A DNA stretch of 64,000 bases from Paenibacillus sp. N3.4 (lineage in GTDB: Bacteria; Bacillota; Bacilli; Paenibacillales; NBRC-103111): the NCBI RefSeq assembly GCF_008017805.1, contig NZ_VRTT01000011.1, positions 1 through 64,000 on the forward strand, in the 5' to 3' direction. Of this stretch, positions 46,983-57,500 are shown one piece after another; position 1 is the stretch's first letter, and every line of letters starts with the position of its first letter. The position numbers were made by a program, and so were the translations under genes. The notes under the pieces were generated by a model. That model searched no databases, was not told where the DNA came from, and saw only the letters and a list, made by a program, of their open reading frames with translations.

Positions 46983-48089
46983 TCAGCTGTTAGAACTTGC
47001 CCGGTCGTTTATGTCCATAATGCCGACCCAGAGCACATCATGCTCATCCGAAAACGTGAAGGTGACCTTACGGCTGTCCGGACTAAATGATGGATGCGGG
47101 TGACCAGGATGCATCCCACGGCATGGCAGCTCGCATAGCAGCTCAGACTGTTTCGTAGCCGTGTTGATGAGCACGATTTTGGAAATGCCGGGCTCCTGTG
47201 TATCCGCCGCCGCATATCGGCCGTCAGGACTAATGCCGACATGCCAATACCTGTAGTCTCCGTTAATGAATTCGTGCCGCTCGCCCCGACGATCCACGAA
47301 ATATACGCCAGTCGGTTTATCCGGGCTATGCGGATATTTCACGAAGTACAGTCCGCTGCCGTCGAACGCCCATATCTCGTGCCCAACATATTCGACTGGC
47401 CGTCCGCTCTCCTCCCTTTTCTGCGAAAAGAGGTTGCTCATTTCCCCGGTTTCCGTATCGACCACCCAGAGCCGATCTGGAATTTGCTCCGTGGCGCCTT
47501 CATGGGAAAAAAACACCTGATTCGGATCAATCGGATTGATCATCGCATGATTCGCTATCGGGTAAGGCTCAGCAAATTGAGGATGGGCTGCTTCGCATAC
47601 CTCGCCGCTGGCCACATTTACCGTGCCGATCACCCATTCGGCACCCCCAGACTCAGCATCCTCGGACGGATGAAGCGCCTCCTTCCAATACACGCCAAGC
47701 ACTTTGCCGTCGTTCGTTATCGACAAAGGCCCAAAGAACGTGCAATGTTCCCCCAGCTTGCAAATCGTACGTCTTTCCCCGCTCCATGCATCAATTGCGT
47801 ATAGCTCATTCTTGTTCAATAAATAGATGATATCATCGCACGAAACAACCCCGCTTCCCCAAGTCAGACCTTCTTCCAGCACCTGCACATCACCCGTTTC
47901 CGTATCAAAACGCACGATGTTACCCGTCCACGTCTCCCGGTTCATGTCCGTGTGCACAATGAGATGTCGGCTGTTCGACAACCATGTCATCGCGGTAAAA
48001 TAATTATGAGCTGTATCGCGTCCTTTGCACCCGACCGAGAGGATCGGCAGTCCTGTGATTTTGTCTGCAAATGATGTACTCGTTAACAT
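46983..48089 (-). CDS. Oligogalacturonate lyase-like (PL22) beta-propeller enzyme, copy 3
   Basis: 368 aa, with VFFSHEG, EYVGHEIWAFDG, YWHVGISPDGR and GHPHPSFSPD. Function is as for the other copies: cytoplasmic cleavage of short uronate oligomers. The gene is a mosaic. Its first 40 codons and upstream DNA are almost identical to copy 2 (25705-26799). Its last third (GVYFVDR, EFINGDYRYWHV, SELLCELPCRGMH, MDINDR) follows copy 1 (14919-16013). The ATG at 48089 has AGGAGG upstream. It precedes the big glycosidase gene by about 130 bp. Confidence 0.85.
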   Translation of the reverse strand: MLTSTSFADKITGLPILSVGCKGRDTAHNYFTAMTWLSNSRHLIVHTDMNRETWTGNIVRFDTETGDVQVLEEGLTWGSGVVSCDDIIYLLNKNELYAIDAWSGERRTICKLGEHCTFFGPLSITNDGKVLGVYWKEALHPSEDAESGGAEWVIGTVNVASGEVCEAAHPQFAEPYPIANHAMINPIDPNQVFFSHEGATEQIPDRLWVVDTETGEMSNLFSQKREESGRPVEYVGHEIWAFDGSGLYFVKYPHSPDKPTGVYFVDRRGERHEFINGDYRYWHVGISPDGRYAAADTQEPGISKIVLINTATKQSELLCELPCRGMHPGHPHPSFSPDSRKVTFTFSDEHDVLWVGIMDINDRASSNS

Positions 48090-48374
48090 CGTTAATACCT
48101 CCTATTCCTGCACAAGATTCACCCCCCACAGATTCCTTCCCGAAGGGGAATACGAATATGAGAAGTGGATCCACTATAGAACCGCTAATGCGGCATTTAC
48201 AGCTTCGGCAGCATTATTTCTTCTTGTCATTCGTTCGTGTTACACAGAAATGATTGACCTTATAACTTACTGTACAGTAACTTTAGAGAGCATTTCCGCG
48301 TCGAATTTCTTCGCTGTGGCGTCAAGTAACGCTTTGACATCCGCATTTTTATTGGTAAATACCTCCTGCATGAC
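48090..48374. repeat. Duplicated segment, copy at 26800-27084
   Basis: Near-identical over about 285 bp to the spacer between the locus B binding protein and lyase genes. It ends sharply at about 48374, where the sequence becomes unrelated. The 48090-48489 gap otherwise holds only the binding-protein fragment and a terminator. Confidence 0.9.
48267..48374 (-). pseudogene. 3-prime fragment of a solute-binding protein gene
   Basis: About 36 codons nearly identical to the end of the binding-protein gene at 26977-28407, including its stop. No start or body is present. It arrived with the duplicated block 48090-48374 that precedes PL22-like copy 3. It lies downstream of the terminator of the resident binding-protein gene. 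Confidence 0.88.
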
Positions 48375-48432
48375 ATTTGATTTCTCCCCGTTTGTCATTC
48401 TTGTATCCGCGATCCTGGCAGGCATCTAAGGT

Positions 48433-48482
48433 TAAAACAGCAAGGGGCAAAGCAAATGAATGAACCGTCATCGCCTTGCCCC
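48433..48482 (-). terminator. Terminator of the locus D binding-protein gene
   Basis: Minus-strand stem GGGGCAAGGC / GCTTTGCCCC with an inner GATGA/TCATT pairing, followed by TTGCTGTTTT. It lies 8 bp past the 48490 gene stop, so PL22-like copy 3 needs its own promoter. Confidence 0.75.
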
Positions 48483-48489
48483 GCCGGAC

Positions 48490-50073
48490 TTACTTCTTGC
48501 CGTTACGTGCCTTATAAGCTTCCGTCATTTCTTCGCTCATTTTGATCACATCAGCGTTGTTTTTCAGACTGGCTGCAAAACTATCCCATGCCGAGATAGG
48601 CTCCCGGCCCAAAATGACCTTGGTCTTCATGTCCTGCACTTTTTTATCTAGCTCGGCCAATACCTTCTGCGCGGTTGGCGAGTACAGCCCGATACTGATG
48701 TCCGCTACGCTGGTCTTGGCACGCTCGTCCTGGATCTTTTTATAAAGTTCGTTAAGCTTCGGGGGAAGAGAGGGGCCCGAGGTGCTTGCATACGGATCGG
48801 ACACGTACACAATTTGATTAAAGTCCGGTCCGTTATCCGCCTTCAGCTTCTCCGAATCGGTAACCTTTACGCCGTCCTTCACGGTATAGTGCGTGCCCTC
48901 GATACCGTAGGTTTGAAAAGCAAACACATCATCGTTCATCCAGGTATCCACCAGCTTCAGAATCCGCTTCATCTTCTCCTCCGGCACCTTCTTGGGAATG
49001 GCTATTATACCCGAGAAGCCCGGTCCCTTCGGATTGTAACCGTTAATGTTCGTAACTGGATAGAAATCTTCCTGCTTAAAGTCCGGAGCAACCAACTTCA
49101 GTGGCTCATAGTAACCGAGCACAGTACCGGCTTTTTCCGTCAGGATTCCCGCTTTGCCGGATTTGAACAGATCGGTGACCTGAGTCGGTTTCAGCGAAGC
49201 GAAATCTTCCGGAATAAGCTTCTCCTTGTAAGCTTTATTCAAATATTCAAGGGACGAGCGTGTTTCGGGCAGAAGCGGCGTGTATACCAGCTTGTTGTCC
49301 TGCAGTTTCCACTTGCCGTTCGTTTTGGTAAAGCTGCTCTCGAGTGGCCCCAGTGATGCCATCTTGTCCGCATCTACGGAAGCCGCGAAGGGAACGGTAT
49401 CGTTCTTGCCGTTTCGATCCGGATCCTTCTCCGCAAACGATTTCATGACGTTGTACAATTCGTCCGTAGTCGTTGGCACCTTCAAGCCCAGATTGTCCAG
49501 CCAGTCCTTGCGGATCATGAAGAAGCTGTCCCCTTCCGAGGGCCGTGGCCGCGGAATGCCGTAGTTGCCGCCATCCTGCATCTTCGTCAGCTCCCAGGCG
49601 GTAGCGGAAATTTTGCCGCTCAGGTTCGGATAATTTTTGATGTAAGGCGCAATGTCCCAGAACGCGCCTTGGCTAACCGAATTACGGAATACTTGGCTGA
49701 AAGGGTCATTGATATAAATCAGCTCCGGAATATCGCCGGAAGCCAGCGTCACGTTCATCTTATCGTTGTAGCTATTCCCCGACACCCATTGAATTTTCAA
49801 CTTCGAATTTGTCGCTTTCTCGATCGCTTGCTTGATCGGGTTGTCGTCCGCAGCAGGCGTCGGTGACAACAGAGTCGTCATGATGCTGACCTCAAGCGGC
49901 GCTTCTTTGCTGCTGACTGCCGGTGCGGTCGGTTTTCCTGTTCCGGTCTGTTCTGGCTTCGTCGAAGCGGCGTTCTCCCCTGAGCCGCCGGAACAGCCCG
50001 CGAGAGCGGCGCTTAGCGCTGTAATGACCGCTGCCGCCGCTGCCTTCTTTTTGAATGATCTTCTTGATTCCAT
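48490..50073 (-). CDS. Extracellular solute-binding lipoprotein, LplA-like, locus D
   Basis: 527 aa. Signal peptide with lipobox LAGC (Cys27), Ser/Thr/Pro-rich linker, then a large family 1 sugar-binding fold. It is related in build to the locus A protein at 18308. It feeds the permeases encoded at 52672-54529, but unusually the AraC gene lies between them. The ATG has GGGGAGG 6 nt upstream. Two 30-bp-spaced direct repeats lie just before it. Confidence 0.9.
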   Translation of the reverse strand: MESRRSFKKKAAAAAVITALSAALAGCSGGSGENAASTKPEQTGTGKPTAPAVSSKEAPLEVSIMTTLLSPTPAADDNPIKQAIEKATNSKLKIQWVSGNSYNDKMNVTLASGDIPELIYINDPFSQVFRNSVSQGAFWDIAPYIKNYPNLSGKISATAWELTKMQDGGNYGIPRPRPSEGDSFFMIRKDWLDNLGLKVPTTTDELYNVMKSFAEKDPDRNGKNDTVPFAASVDADKMASLGPLESSFTKTNGKWKLQDNKLVYTPLLPETRSSLEYLNKAYKEKLIPEDFASLKPTQVTDLFKSGKAGILTEKAGTVLGYYEPLKLVAPDFKQEDFYPVTNINGYNPKGPGFSGIIAIPKKVPEEKMKRILKLVDTWMNDDVFAFQTYGIEGTHYTVKDGVKVTDSEKLKADNGPDFNQIVYVSDPYASTSGPSLPPKLNELYKKIQDERAKTSVADISIGLYSPTAQKVLAELDKKVQDMKTKVILGREPISAWDSFAASLKNNADVIKMSEEMTEAYKARNGKK

Positions 50074-50083
50074 GGTGATCCTC

Positions 50084-50136
50084 CCCTTAATCTCATTGGC
50101 TCAGCCACTTTTGCCCATAATCTGATTGGCTCAGCT
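50084..50136. repeat. Two direct repeats upstream of the locus D binding-protein gene
   Basis: Two copies of a roughly 23-bp unit (core TAATCTSATTGGCTCAGC) with a 30-bp period, inside the leader of the 48490 gene. The nearer copy overlaps the ribosome site region. It could be a regulator site or a simple duplication. Confidence 0.55.
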
Positions 50137-50277
50137 AATTTAAAATTAGGCGAACCGCGGCTTGCACGCAATAATATTCTTTTGCATTCGCATTTCCGCA
50201 TGAATTGCACAAAGTTGCAGGCTTTGCACAGCAAGTGCAGCGGGGAACTTGCGAAGCTGCCGCGCGTTCCCATTCTC

Positions 50278-52575
50278 TTAGGAGCGATGCATCTCCCGGA
50301 ATTGGCTCGGGGTGCTGCCCTCGTATTTCTTGAATATGCGGTTGAAGTAAGTATGCTGGTAACCGACGCGTTCGGCGACTTCGTTGATTTTCAGCTCCGT
50401 CTCGCGCAGCATGCTCTTGGCGTGTTCGATCCGTATTTCCGTCAAATAGTCGATAAAGTTGATGCCCGCGACGGATTTGAAAGCGCGGCTTAATACAAAG
50501 GGGCTGACTTCGAACTTGTCCGCGCACGAATCGAGGGAGATGGCATCCATGTAATGCTCCCGCAAATAAAGGATGGACTTCTCCACGAGCTGCTTCAAAT
50601 GGAAATCCTGTCTGCCGGTCAGCTCCCGAATAAACACGTCGACGACTTTCTGCTGAAGCCATGCCCGCATTTCTTCCGGTTCCTTGATTAGCGCCAGCTG
50701 CTCGAACAAATTGACGCCGCCGAACAATTGGACCGGATTCATTCCAGATTGAAGCACCGCGTACCGAATGCTTCCGAGCAGTTGAAGCATCCCCTGCTGA
50801 ACGGTTAATTCCGTCGGACTGCTGCCAGACAACGCTATCATGAATTGCCCGATCAGCTCCATCGCTTCGGCTTCCTGTCCGCTGCGCACGGCATGGACAA
50901 TTTCTTTCTCCAACGTAAACGGGAAGCCCGCGTCCATCTGAGGATTGGCTTTGAACAAGCGGTCCGTCTTAATGATTTGTTGTTCGTCAAGCAGATCGCG
51001 ATAAACCAATGCCTGTCTCGCCTCCTCGAACAATTGCGATATTTGCTTCACCTGGTTCGTCCACTTGCTGACAGCTATCGTAATCTGCATGTTCAAAATC
51101 CGTTTGATCGTTTGCATGGCTTCCTGAGCGAAAGAGTCCAACTCTTCCTCCAGCCAATGGGACGGGTGATCCTCTGGCAAGGACAGGAGCAGCCCGACCG
51201 AGAAGTTGTGAAAATTGATCGTCACCGCCTGCTCGTAATGCATTCCCGTCAGTTCTTCAATAATATTCGTTGCCGCGAAAGTGACCAGTTCCTCGTCTCC
51301 GACCGAAAACCGGCCCCTCAAGTTAGCAAAGCCTGACAACTGAAACATAAGGACCACGTATTGCCGGTTCTCCGTGCTCCATCCGTAATGTCTGAGCCGC
51401 TCGCGAAGATTGTTCTCCTGCAGGGAATAGAAGTAGCCCTGCACCAGTTCCAGGAAAAAACTGTCGCGCAACAGCGGCTGCTGTTCCTTTAATCTGACGC
51501 GCAACGATTCGCTTTCTTCGGCCATATGATTCCATCGCTGTTCCAATAAATCGAACTCATCTTTCAGCTCTTCGCCTCTGTCTCCCGAGATCAGCCGGAC
51601 CAAACGTCCGACAGGAGAATAAATCCGCTTTGACAAAAACCATGACATCAATAAGGCAAGCAGCAGGCCTATGAAGCTGATGATCACAATCCACTTTGAA
51701 AGCAGCAGGACGGGCGCTGTGATTGACGTTAACGGTGCCGCGGAAATATAGACCCAGGTGTTGCCGAGTCGCGACATTTCGCCGTAGGAGACGGAATAAG
51801 TAGTCTTGTCGTAATCGAACAAAAACGATTCCGATGTGCCGCTATGGCGGGTATACTCCTGCTGCAGGGCGGCAACGAGGCCTGAAGGATTTCCCTTGTC
51901 GTGGCCGGACAGCCGCCAACTGCCGTCTTTGGTCATCAGAAGGGTCGTGCCTTCATTGTATGGAGTCAGCGTGTCCAGAAGATTGATCAGTTTATCCTCA
52001 TTGATCGTAGCCACGATGGCACCGAAAGGCTCCGAACTTCCACCAGGAATTTTATTGACCAGCTTGAGCGTCTCGGCGCCGTTTGCCTTGGCTTGGTGGG
52101 AATGCATCATATGCATCCAGAAGAGGGACTTCGGTTCGCTGAACAATGATTCATATGGCAGCAACTCGGGGGAATCGGACAAATACGCAAATTGGTCTTT
52201 ATTAAACAAGACCGGACGCGGCACGTCGAGAAACAAGTCAACCCGTTTCAGCAAAGGATGCGTCCCTTCCATCACCAGCAACGTCCGGTACAGTTCTTGA
52301 ACCTTCTCGTAGTCGTAAGCGATGTTTAGATCTCTCAACTTGTCGTCAAATTTGGTGTCGAAAGCCCAGTGGGAGAAGGTTAACTCCAAATAAGCCAACT
52401 GGTCAACGATATTTTCCGCCCGTTGTTGAATCTGGCTCTGATGCAGCCGTTGCAGCTCGCTCTCCATCTTGCTTGCGGCCAGCTCGTAAATGCCGATCCC
52501 GATAATGAGGCCGGGAATGCTTGCGGCCAGCAGCATCATGGAAAGGCTTTTGCGAAAAAAACGTTTGTTGAACAT
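50278..52575 (-). CDS. Membrane AraC-family regulator with Cache-type sensor, locus D
   Basis: 765 aa. Membrane helix about 10-30, extracellular sensor, second helix near 290-312, middle domain, and a C-terminal AraC DNA-binding domain (about 660-765) with SLDSCADKFEVSPFVLSRAF and INEVAERVGYQHTYFNRIF. It is related to the intact locus A regulator and to the pseudogene at 16037. It probably activates the importer and rhamnosidase genes around it. The ATG follows GGGAGGGG. It lies between the permease genes and the binding-protein gene. Confidence 0.9.
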   Translation of the reverse strand: MFNKRFFRKSLSMMLLAASIPGLIIGIGIYELAASKMESELQRLHQSQIQQRAENIVDQLAYLELTFSHWAFDTKFDDKLRDLNIAYDYEKVQELYRTLLVMEGTHPLLKRVDLFLDVPRPVLFNKDQFAYLSDSPELLPYESLFSEPKSLFWMHMMHSHQAKANGAETLKLVNKIPGGSSEPFGAIVATINEDKLINLLDTLTPYNEGTTLLMTKDGSWRLSGHDKGNPSGLVAALQQEYTRHSGTSESFLFDYDKTTYSVSYGEMSRLGNTWVYISAAPLTSITAPVLLLSKWIVIISFIGLLLALLMSWFLSKRIYSPVGRLVRLISGDRGEELKDEFDLLEQRWNHMAEESESLRVRLKEQQPLLRDSFFLELVQGYFYSLQENNLRERLRHYGWSTENRQYVVLMFQLSGFANLRGRFSVGDEELVTFAATNIIEELTGMHYEQAVTINFHNFSVGLLLSLPEDHPSHWLEEELDSFAQEAMQTIKRILNMQITIAVSKWTNQVKQISQLFEEARQALVYRDLLDEQQIIKTDRLFKANPQMDAGFPFTLEKEIVHAVRSGQEAEAMELIGQFMIALSGSSPTELTVQQGMLQLLGSIRYAVLQSGMNPVQLFGGVNLFEQLALIKEPEEMRAWLQQKVVDVFIRELTGRQDFHLKQLVEKSILYLREHYMDAISLDSCADKFEVSPFVLSRAFKSVAGINFIDYLTEIRIEHAKSMLRETELKINEVAERVGYQHTYFNRIFKKYEGSTPSQFREMHRS

Positions 52576-52671
52576 GCGACTTCCCCTCCCAATCCCGCAA
52601 AATTCACTTCAATTTCGACAGCGTCGAGCCTTTATCCTGTATTATAATCCAGGTAGAGGCTCAGTGAAATT

Positions 52672-53536
52672 TTAGCCTTTGATCGAGCCGACCATCGCTC
52701 CTTTGGCAAAGTGCTTCTGCAGGAAAGGATACACCGCAAGAATCGGGACGGTGGCAATGATAACAGCCGCCATCTTCAACGTCTCCGACGGAGGAGATAC
52801 GGTAGACATCTCGGCCCGAAGCTCCGAGTTGTCCGCATTCAGCAGCATGTTTTGCAGCATCACCTGAATCGGCCATTTTGTCGCGTCGTTAAGATAAATC
52901 ATCGCGGCGAAAAACTGGTTCCAATACTCGACAGCATAGAATAACCCGAACGCCGCAAGAGAAGGGAGCGACAGCGGCAAATGATGCGGAACCAGATCGT
53001 CAAGTCGTTGCACCCGTCTATGGATGCGGACTCTTCAAGCTCGGCCGGTACGCTGTCGAAAAATCCCTTCATTAATATCACGTTCCAGCCGCTTGCCAAA
53101 GCGGGGAAGATTAGCGCCCACAGGCTATTGATCAACCCGAATTGGCGAACGACCAAATAGCTTGGGATGATTCCCGGACTGAACAAAATCGTCAGCAGAA
53201 TGCCAAGCAGAATAACCCTTCTGCCCCGCAATCTCTTACGAGACAGCGCATAGGAGAGCGCGGCGGTCACGATCAGGCTGAACGTTGTGCCCACAATCGC
53301 AAGGTAGGCACTCACCCCGATCGAACGTGAGAAAGCTTTCGTAGACAGCAAATATTTATAGGATTCAAAAGACCATTTCTCGGGAAAAAGAATAAAGCTC
53401 TTCCGTACGAACTCGGACGAATCGGTGAACGATACGACGAATACATAGTAATCGGAAAAAAGGTAACGAGTGCAACAAGCCCCAGCAGCGTGAAATTCAA
53501 GACATTGAACAGCCGTTCGTCGATTTTTGCTTTCAC
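52672..53536 (-). pseudogene. Carbohydrate ABC permease, LplC-like, with two frameshifts
   Basis: Three frames together give a normal LplC-like permease of about 288 aa. The first ends after LVALVTFFPI, the second spans LLSTKAFSRS to WFRII, and the third runs from LPLSLPSLAAF to FLQKHFAKGAMVGSIKG. Breaks are at about 53450-53452 (an AA that should be AAA) and 52979-52981 (an AAA that should be AAAA); each is one missing base in an A/T run. The EAA loop (LEESASIDGCND) spans the second break. The rest of the gene is well conserved, so sequencing error is quite possible. It would pair with the permease at 53558. Confidence 0.88.
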
Positions 53537-53557
53537 ATCGAATCCTCCTAGTATGTT

Positions 53558-54529
53558 TTAATATACGCCTTCCTCGCCCATTCTTTTGGCGAACCGGTTG
53601 GCCAGCACGACCAACAGCAAGCCAACAACGGACTTGAACAACCCCACGGCCGCACTGTAGCTGAACTGCGCCTGCTGAATGCCGACGCGATAAACATAAG
53701 TATCGAATACTTCCGCGACTTCCGACACAGCTCCGTTATACATGAGAAATACCTGCTCGAAGCCTACGTCCATCGTGCGTCCCAGCCGCAGAATCATCAA
53801 GATGATAATGACATTGCGAATCGCCGGAAGCGTAATGTGCCACATCTGGCGAAGCCTGCCCGCTCCGTCTATTTTCGCCGCTTCGTACACCTGAGGGTCT
53901 ATGCCGGCCATAGCCGCTAGAAATAAAATCGTTCCCCAACCGCATTCCTTCCAGATGGATTGCAAGGTAAGCATGATCCAGAACATATGCGGATTGGTCA
54001 ACACGTCGATGCGGCTTGCGCCAAGCAACTCCAATATTTTATTGACCAAGCCTTCGCCCTTGCCGAATAACTGAAAAGTAATCCCCGCAATAATGACCCA
54101 CGACAAAAAATGCGGCATATAGACGATCGATTGCACCGTCCGCTTGAACACAACGCTCCGAAGCTCGTTCAATAGCAAGGACAGTGCGATCGGAAGCGGA
54201 AAAAAGAAAATGAGATTCATCAGGCTGATCGCCATCGTATTGCGAAACAGCAGTATGAAATCCGGGGTGGAGAAAAACCGTTGGAAATGCTCCAGTCCTA
54301 CCCACTCACTCTTCAATATTCCAGCAAACGGAGAGTAATTTTGAAATGCGATGACCACTCCCCCCATAGGCACATATTTGAATATGAAGAAAAATAAAAG
54401 ACCGGGCAATGCAAGCAAGTACAAGTATTTGTCCCTGCGGAGATCTCTCTTCAGACCTCGAAGCCAATTCGTCATCCGGCGGCGGCCTGGGGCGCCCTCA
54501 GAATTCACGTATGTCTGTAGTTCATTCAT
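53558..54529 (-). CDS. Carbohydrate ABC transporter permease, LplB-like, locus D
   Basis: 323 aa from the ATG at 54529, chosen for its AAAGGGTG site and because it starts 4 bp after the rhamnosidase stop; the longer frame to 54574 overlaps that gene. Six helices. EAA loop: YEAAKIDGAGRLRQMWHITLPAIR. It is close to the LplB-like permease of locus A. It forms an importer with the frameshifted permease downstream and the 48490 lipoprotein. Confidence 0.92.
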   Translation of the reverse strand: MNELQTYVNSEGAPGRRRMTNWLRGLKRDLRRDKYLYLLALPGLLFFFIFKYVPMGGVVIAFQNYSPFAGILKSEWVGLEHFQRFFSTPDFILLFRNTMAISLMNLIFFFPLPIALSLLLNELRSVVFKRTVQSIVYMPHFLSWVIIAGITFQLFGKGEGLVNKILELLGASRIDVLTNPHMFWIMLTLQSIWKECGWGTILFLAAMAGIDPQVYEAAKIDGAGRLRQMWHITLPAIRNVIIILMILRLGRTMDVGFEQVFLMYNGAVSEVAEVFDTYVYRVGIQQAQFSYSAAVGLFKSVVGLLLVVLANRFAKRMGEEGVY

Positions 54530-54533
54530 TGTT

Positions 54534-57500
54534 CTACACCCTTTCTTGAACTGGTTTGCTAACGTGCTCGGCATAATCGAAATATTTACCTTCCAACAAT
54601 CCGATTAACGTATTCGTCACTATAATCTCAACCGTATTTGCACCAATACGCAGTAATTCCGTATTCCCCGTCCAACGATATGGCAACCAAGGGCGGACAC
54701 CAATGGATTGTCCGTTTACAAATATTTCAGCACAGTCATGAAAATGAGGATCCCAGCCGCTGAAGTTCAGCTCAAATATCGATTCTTCCGGCAATGCCGG
54801 TAGCTCGAACGTTCGTCTAAACGATAAATCGCCTGCATAGTAAGGATAACCTTTGTATGGCCCGCCTTGTACGGGCTGCTTAGATAACGATGCCGGACTG
54901 AGAACATGCCGCTGCTTATCATCAAACAAAACTTGAAAAGGGCCGGTTATATACAATGCATCGACCAGACCGTCACCGTCTTGACAGATTTCGACTTCGA
55001 CTTCCAGCAGATTGACACCCACTTGCAGATAATCATTGATTTCATTGGAAATGTTTCTGTGATCATATAGAAAAGTCGGTTGGAAATGGCCCGCATCCAG
55101 CAAATGCCCGTTCACTCTAATAGCAGCTGAGCCGGAAATTGCGCCCAGATCCATTAACAAACCACTGTTTTCCAGCAATTCCTCGATGATAAACTCAGTC
55201 TCGTAATGAGCCAGCAGCGGGTAGTCCATGCACAATTTCATCGGTGTGCCAAATGTTTGCCACGTGGTAACAGGCAGAGCAGTAGCTTCGGATATGTCAG
55301 ATAATTGATCGATAAAGGTTTTTACCTGCACACTCGTTCCTTCCGTAAATCCTTCATTCGAACTTTTCTTGCTGCCCATCGTCATCCGGAATGAGTCAAA
55401 CCGAACAGTATTAGAGAACAAGGGACGCAGCTCCCATAGCGATGACGCATCAATATCCAATTTAAAAGGGTTCGACTTTTCCTTGTCGTCTGCCGGCAGC
55501 GTATCACTCAACCCACCACGGGTAATCTCAATCAGCCTGGCACTGTAAGGTTCCATCTGCAAATCCATGTGGCATACACTACCGAAGGAAGCTTGATACA
55601 TAAGATCGACAACGTCGCCATCATCGAGGGACAACTCCCGAAATACAAATTGGTATACTTCTCCTTCCCCCCATAAATGCGGGTTCACCTGAAGCTTGAC
55701 ATCCCGCAGCGATTCTTCCTGATTGCTTATGAAAACCAGAACCTTGTCTGCGGAAATACGTCTCACCTGCATAAGCAATCCCCATTCGCCACAAACAGGC
55801 AGCAAACGAACGGGCAGGGGTTCAAGCTTATTTAGCTGCGCGGAGAGCATCTCCATTACTTGCTCCGTCTCATCTTCAGCATGAAACGGCAGGTGATATG
55901 CTGTACCATTCCCCTTGAACCAAATAAGCTGTTCTTCCCGCTGCGGGTGCGGGCTCCAAAATTTTGCTTCCCAGGTCCCAGGTACACCGAAGACTTGCTC
56001 CATCCCCGAACGATCAGCAGCCTGAACTTCAATTGATTCATAAGGAAGCTGCCCCATACTGATTACGGCTCCCCCTTGCTCTACAAATTGCTTAATTTTC
56101 TCCCATGCGTTGTTTTCCAAATTTGTCATAGGAGGCAACACCAGCAGTGAATAGCAAGCTTTACCCAGCTTGATTTTGCCGCACTCGACTTCCGCTTTCA
56201 CAAGCAATTCCGGATCAAGATGATCGAAATCTCTGCCATCCTTCGTCATCCGGTTGCAGATGCTCATCCACCAATGCTTTAAATGCTCCAACTGCTCTTT
56301 TTCCTCAGCAAGCTCGCCGCTATATGAGAAACCGTGAAACGGATTACCCAATCGCGTCCACAACGATGTCACCGGCTCCAGAACTGCGGCCGAAATTACA
56401 GCTTCTCCGGTGCTCATCACATAGCTAATGCGGCCTACATAATCACTAAGCTTGCGGAAATGCTTCCAATACGGGTTTTGCAAAAACTGCGAGGGCGGCG
56501 CATCATGCTGGGCAAGCCCGTCTATCGTATAGAAAAAAGCATGGAAATTGAACATATTCGTTCCTTGTGCAGCCATCCGGTCAATCATCCAGCGAGCATC
56601 CTGTAATGTCATCGACCAGCCCACACTGTGAAAGCATTCAATCAAATTCCGTTCCCGATTCAATTGTCTTGCCAAAGAACTGACCATTTTGGCATTGCAG
56701 CGAAAATTATCCGCTTGCGCATTCAAAATCCAGTCCAGTGACCGACCAAGCTTCTCATGAGCGCTGTCGCCCGCCGGAATATGACTGAATAATTGAGTTG
56801 TATGCCGAACAGACGGTACTTCAGATACATATTGCAGCCCATACCGCTCGCACCAATCATGAACTTGCTGATGATACGATTCCCGCAGCAGCAAATGAAC
56901 GGATTGATAGTAATCGTACCTGATTTTGACTCCTTCAGCTGTATCCGGGTTTATCAGAGCATACAGATGCTCCAACAAATCATATCCGCAGCGTTCCTTA
57001 AAATATGCCGGCAATTGGGGGGACCACGGAAGATCACCTAACAATCCGATTTCATCTGTAAACATCCCTTTTATTGTCGTCCCCAAGTATTCACCCAAAT
57101 AAGCAACATATTTATCATGGGTCAAACGAATAAATGTTGCCATTGCTTCCTTGTTGCAAGGATCTACGAATGTTCCAAAATATTTGAAATCATCCAATTC
57201 CTTTTCCTGTACGATTAACACCTCCCATTCTCCAGGCGGAACCTGCCAATCCAGCTTTTGAATAGTTCGGTAAGTAAAAAATCGTTTTTGATTATAGTTC
57301 GTTAACCCGGCCTTTTGAAAAATCTGATCGGCCTGATAGTTCCCAATATAAGAGCGAATAGACATCGCCTGGTTCCATTGTGGCGTACCATTAGTTGTCA
57401 CCGGAGCGGCTTTTGCATATAGAATTCGTGCCCAAGGCAGCTCCAACGACAGATGCTCGCCTCCTATAGCTCGATATGACGTGCGGGCTAATGTATAGTG

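Noticed and set aside
48025..48429. 134-codon plus-strand frame over the duplicated block
   Set aside because: It spans the lyase start, spacer and binding-protein fragment on the opposite strand. No coding signal of its own.
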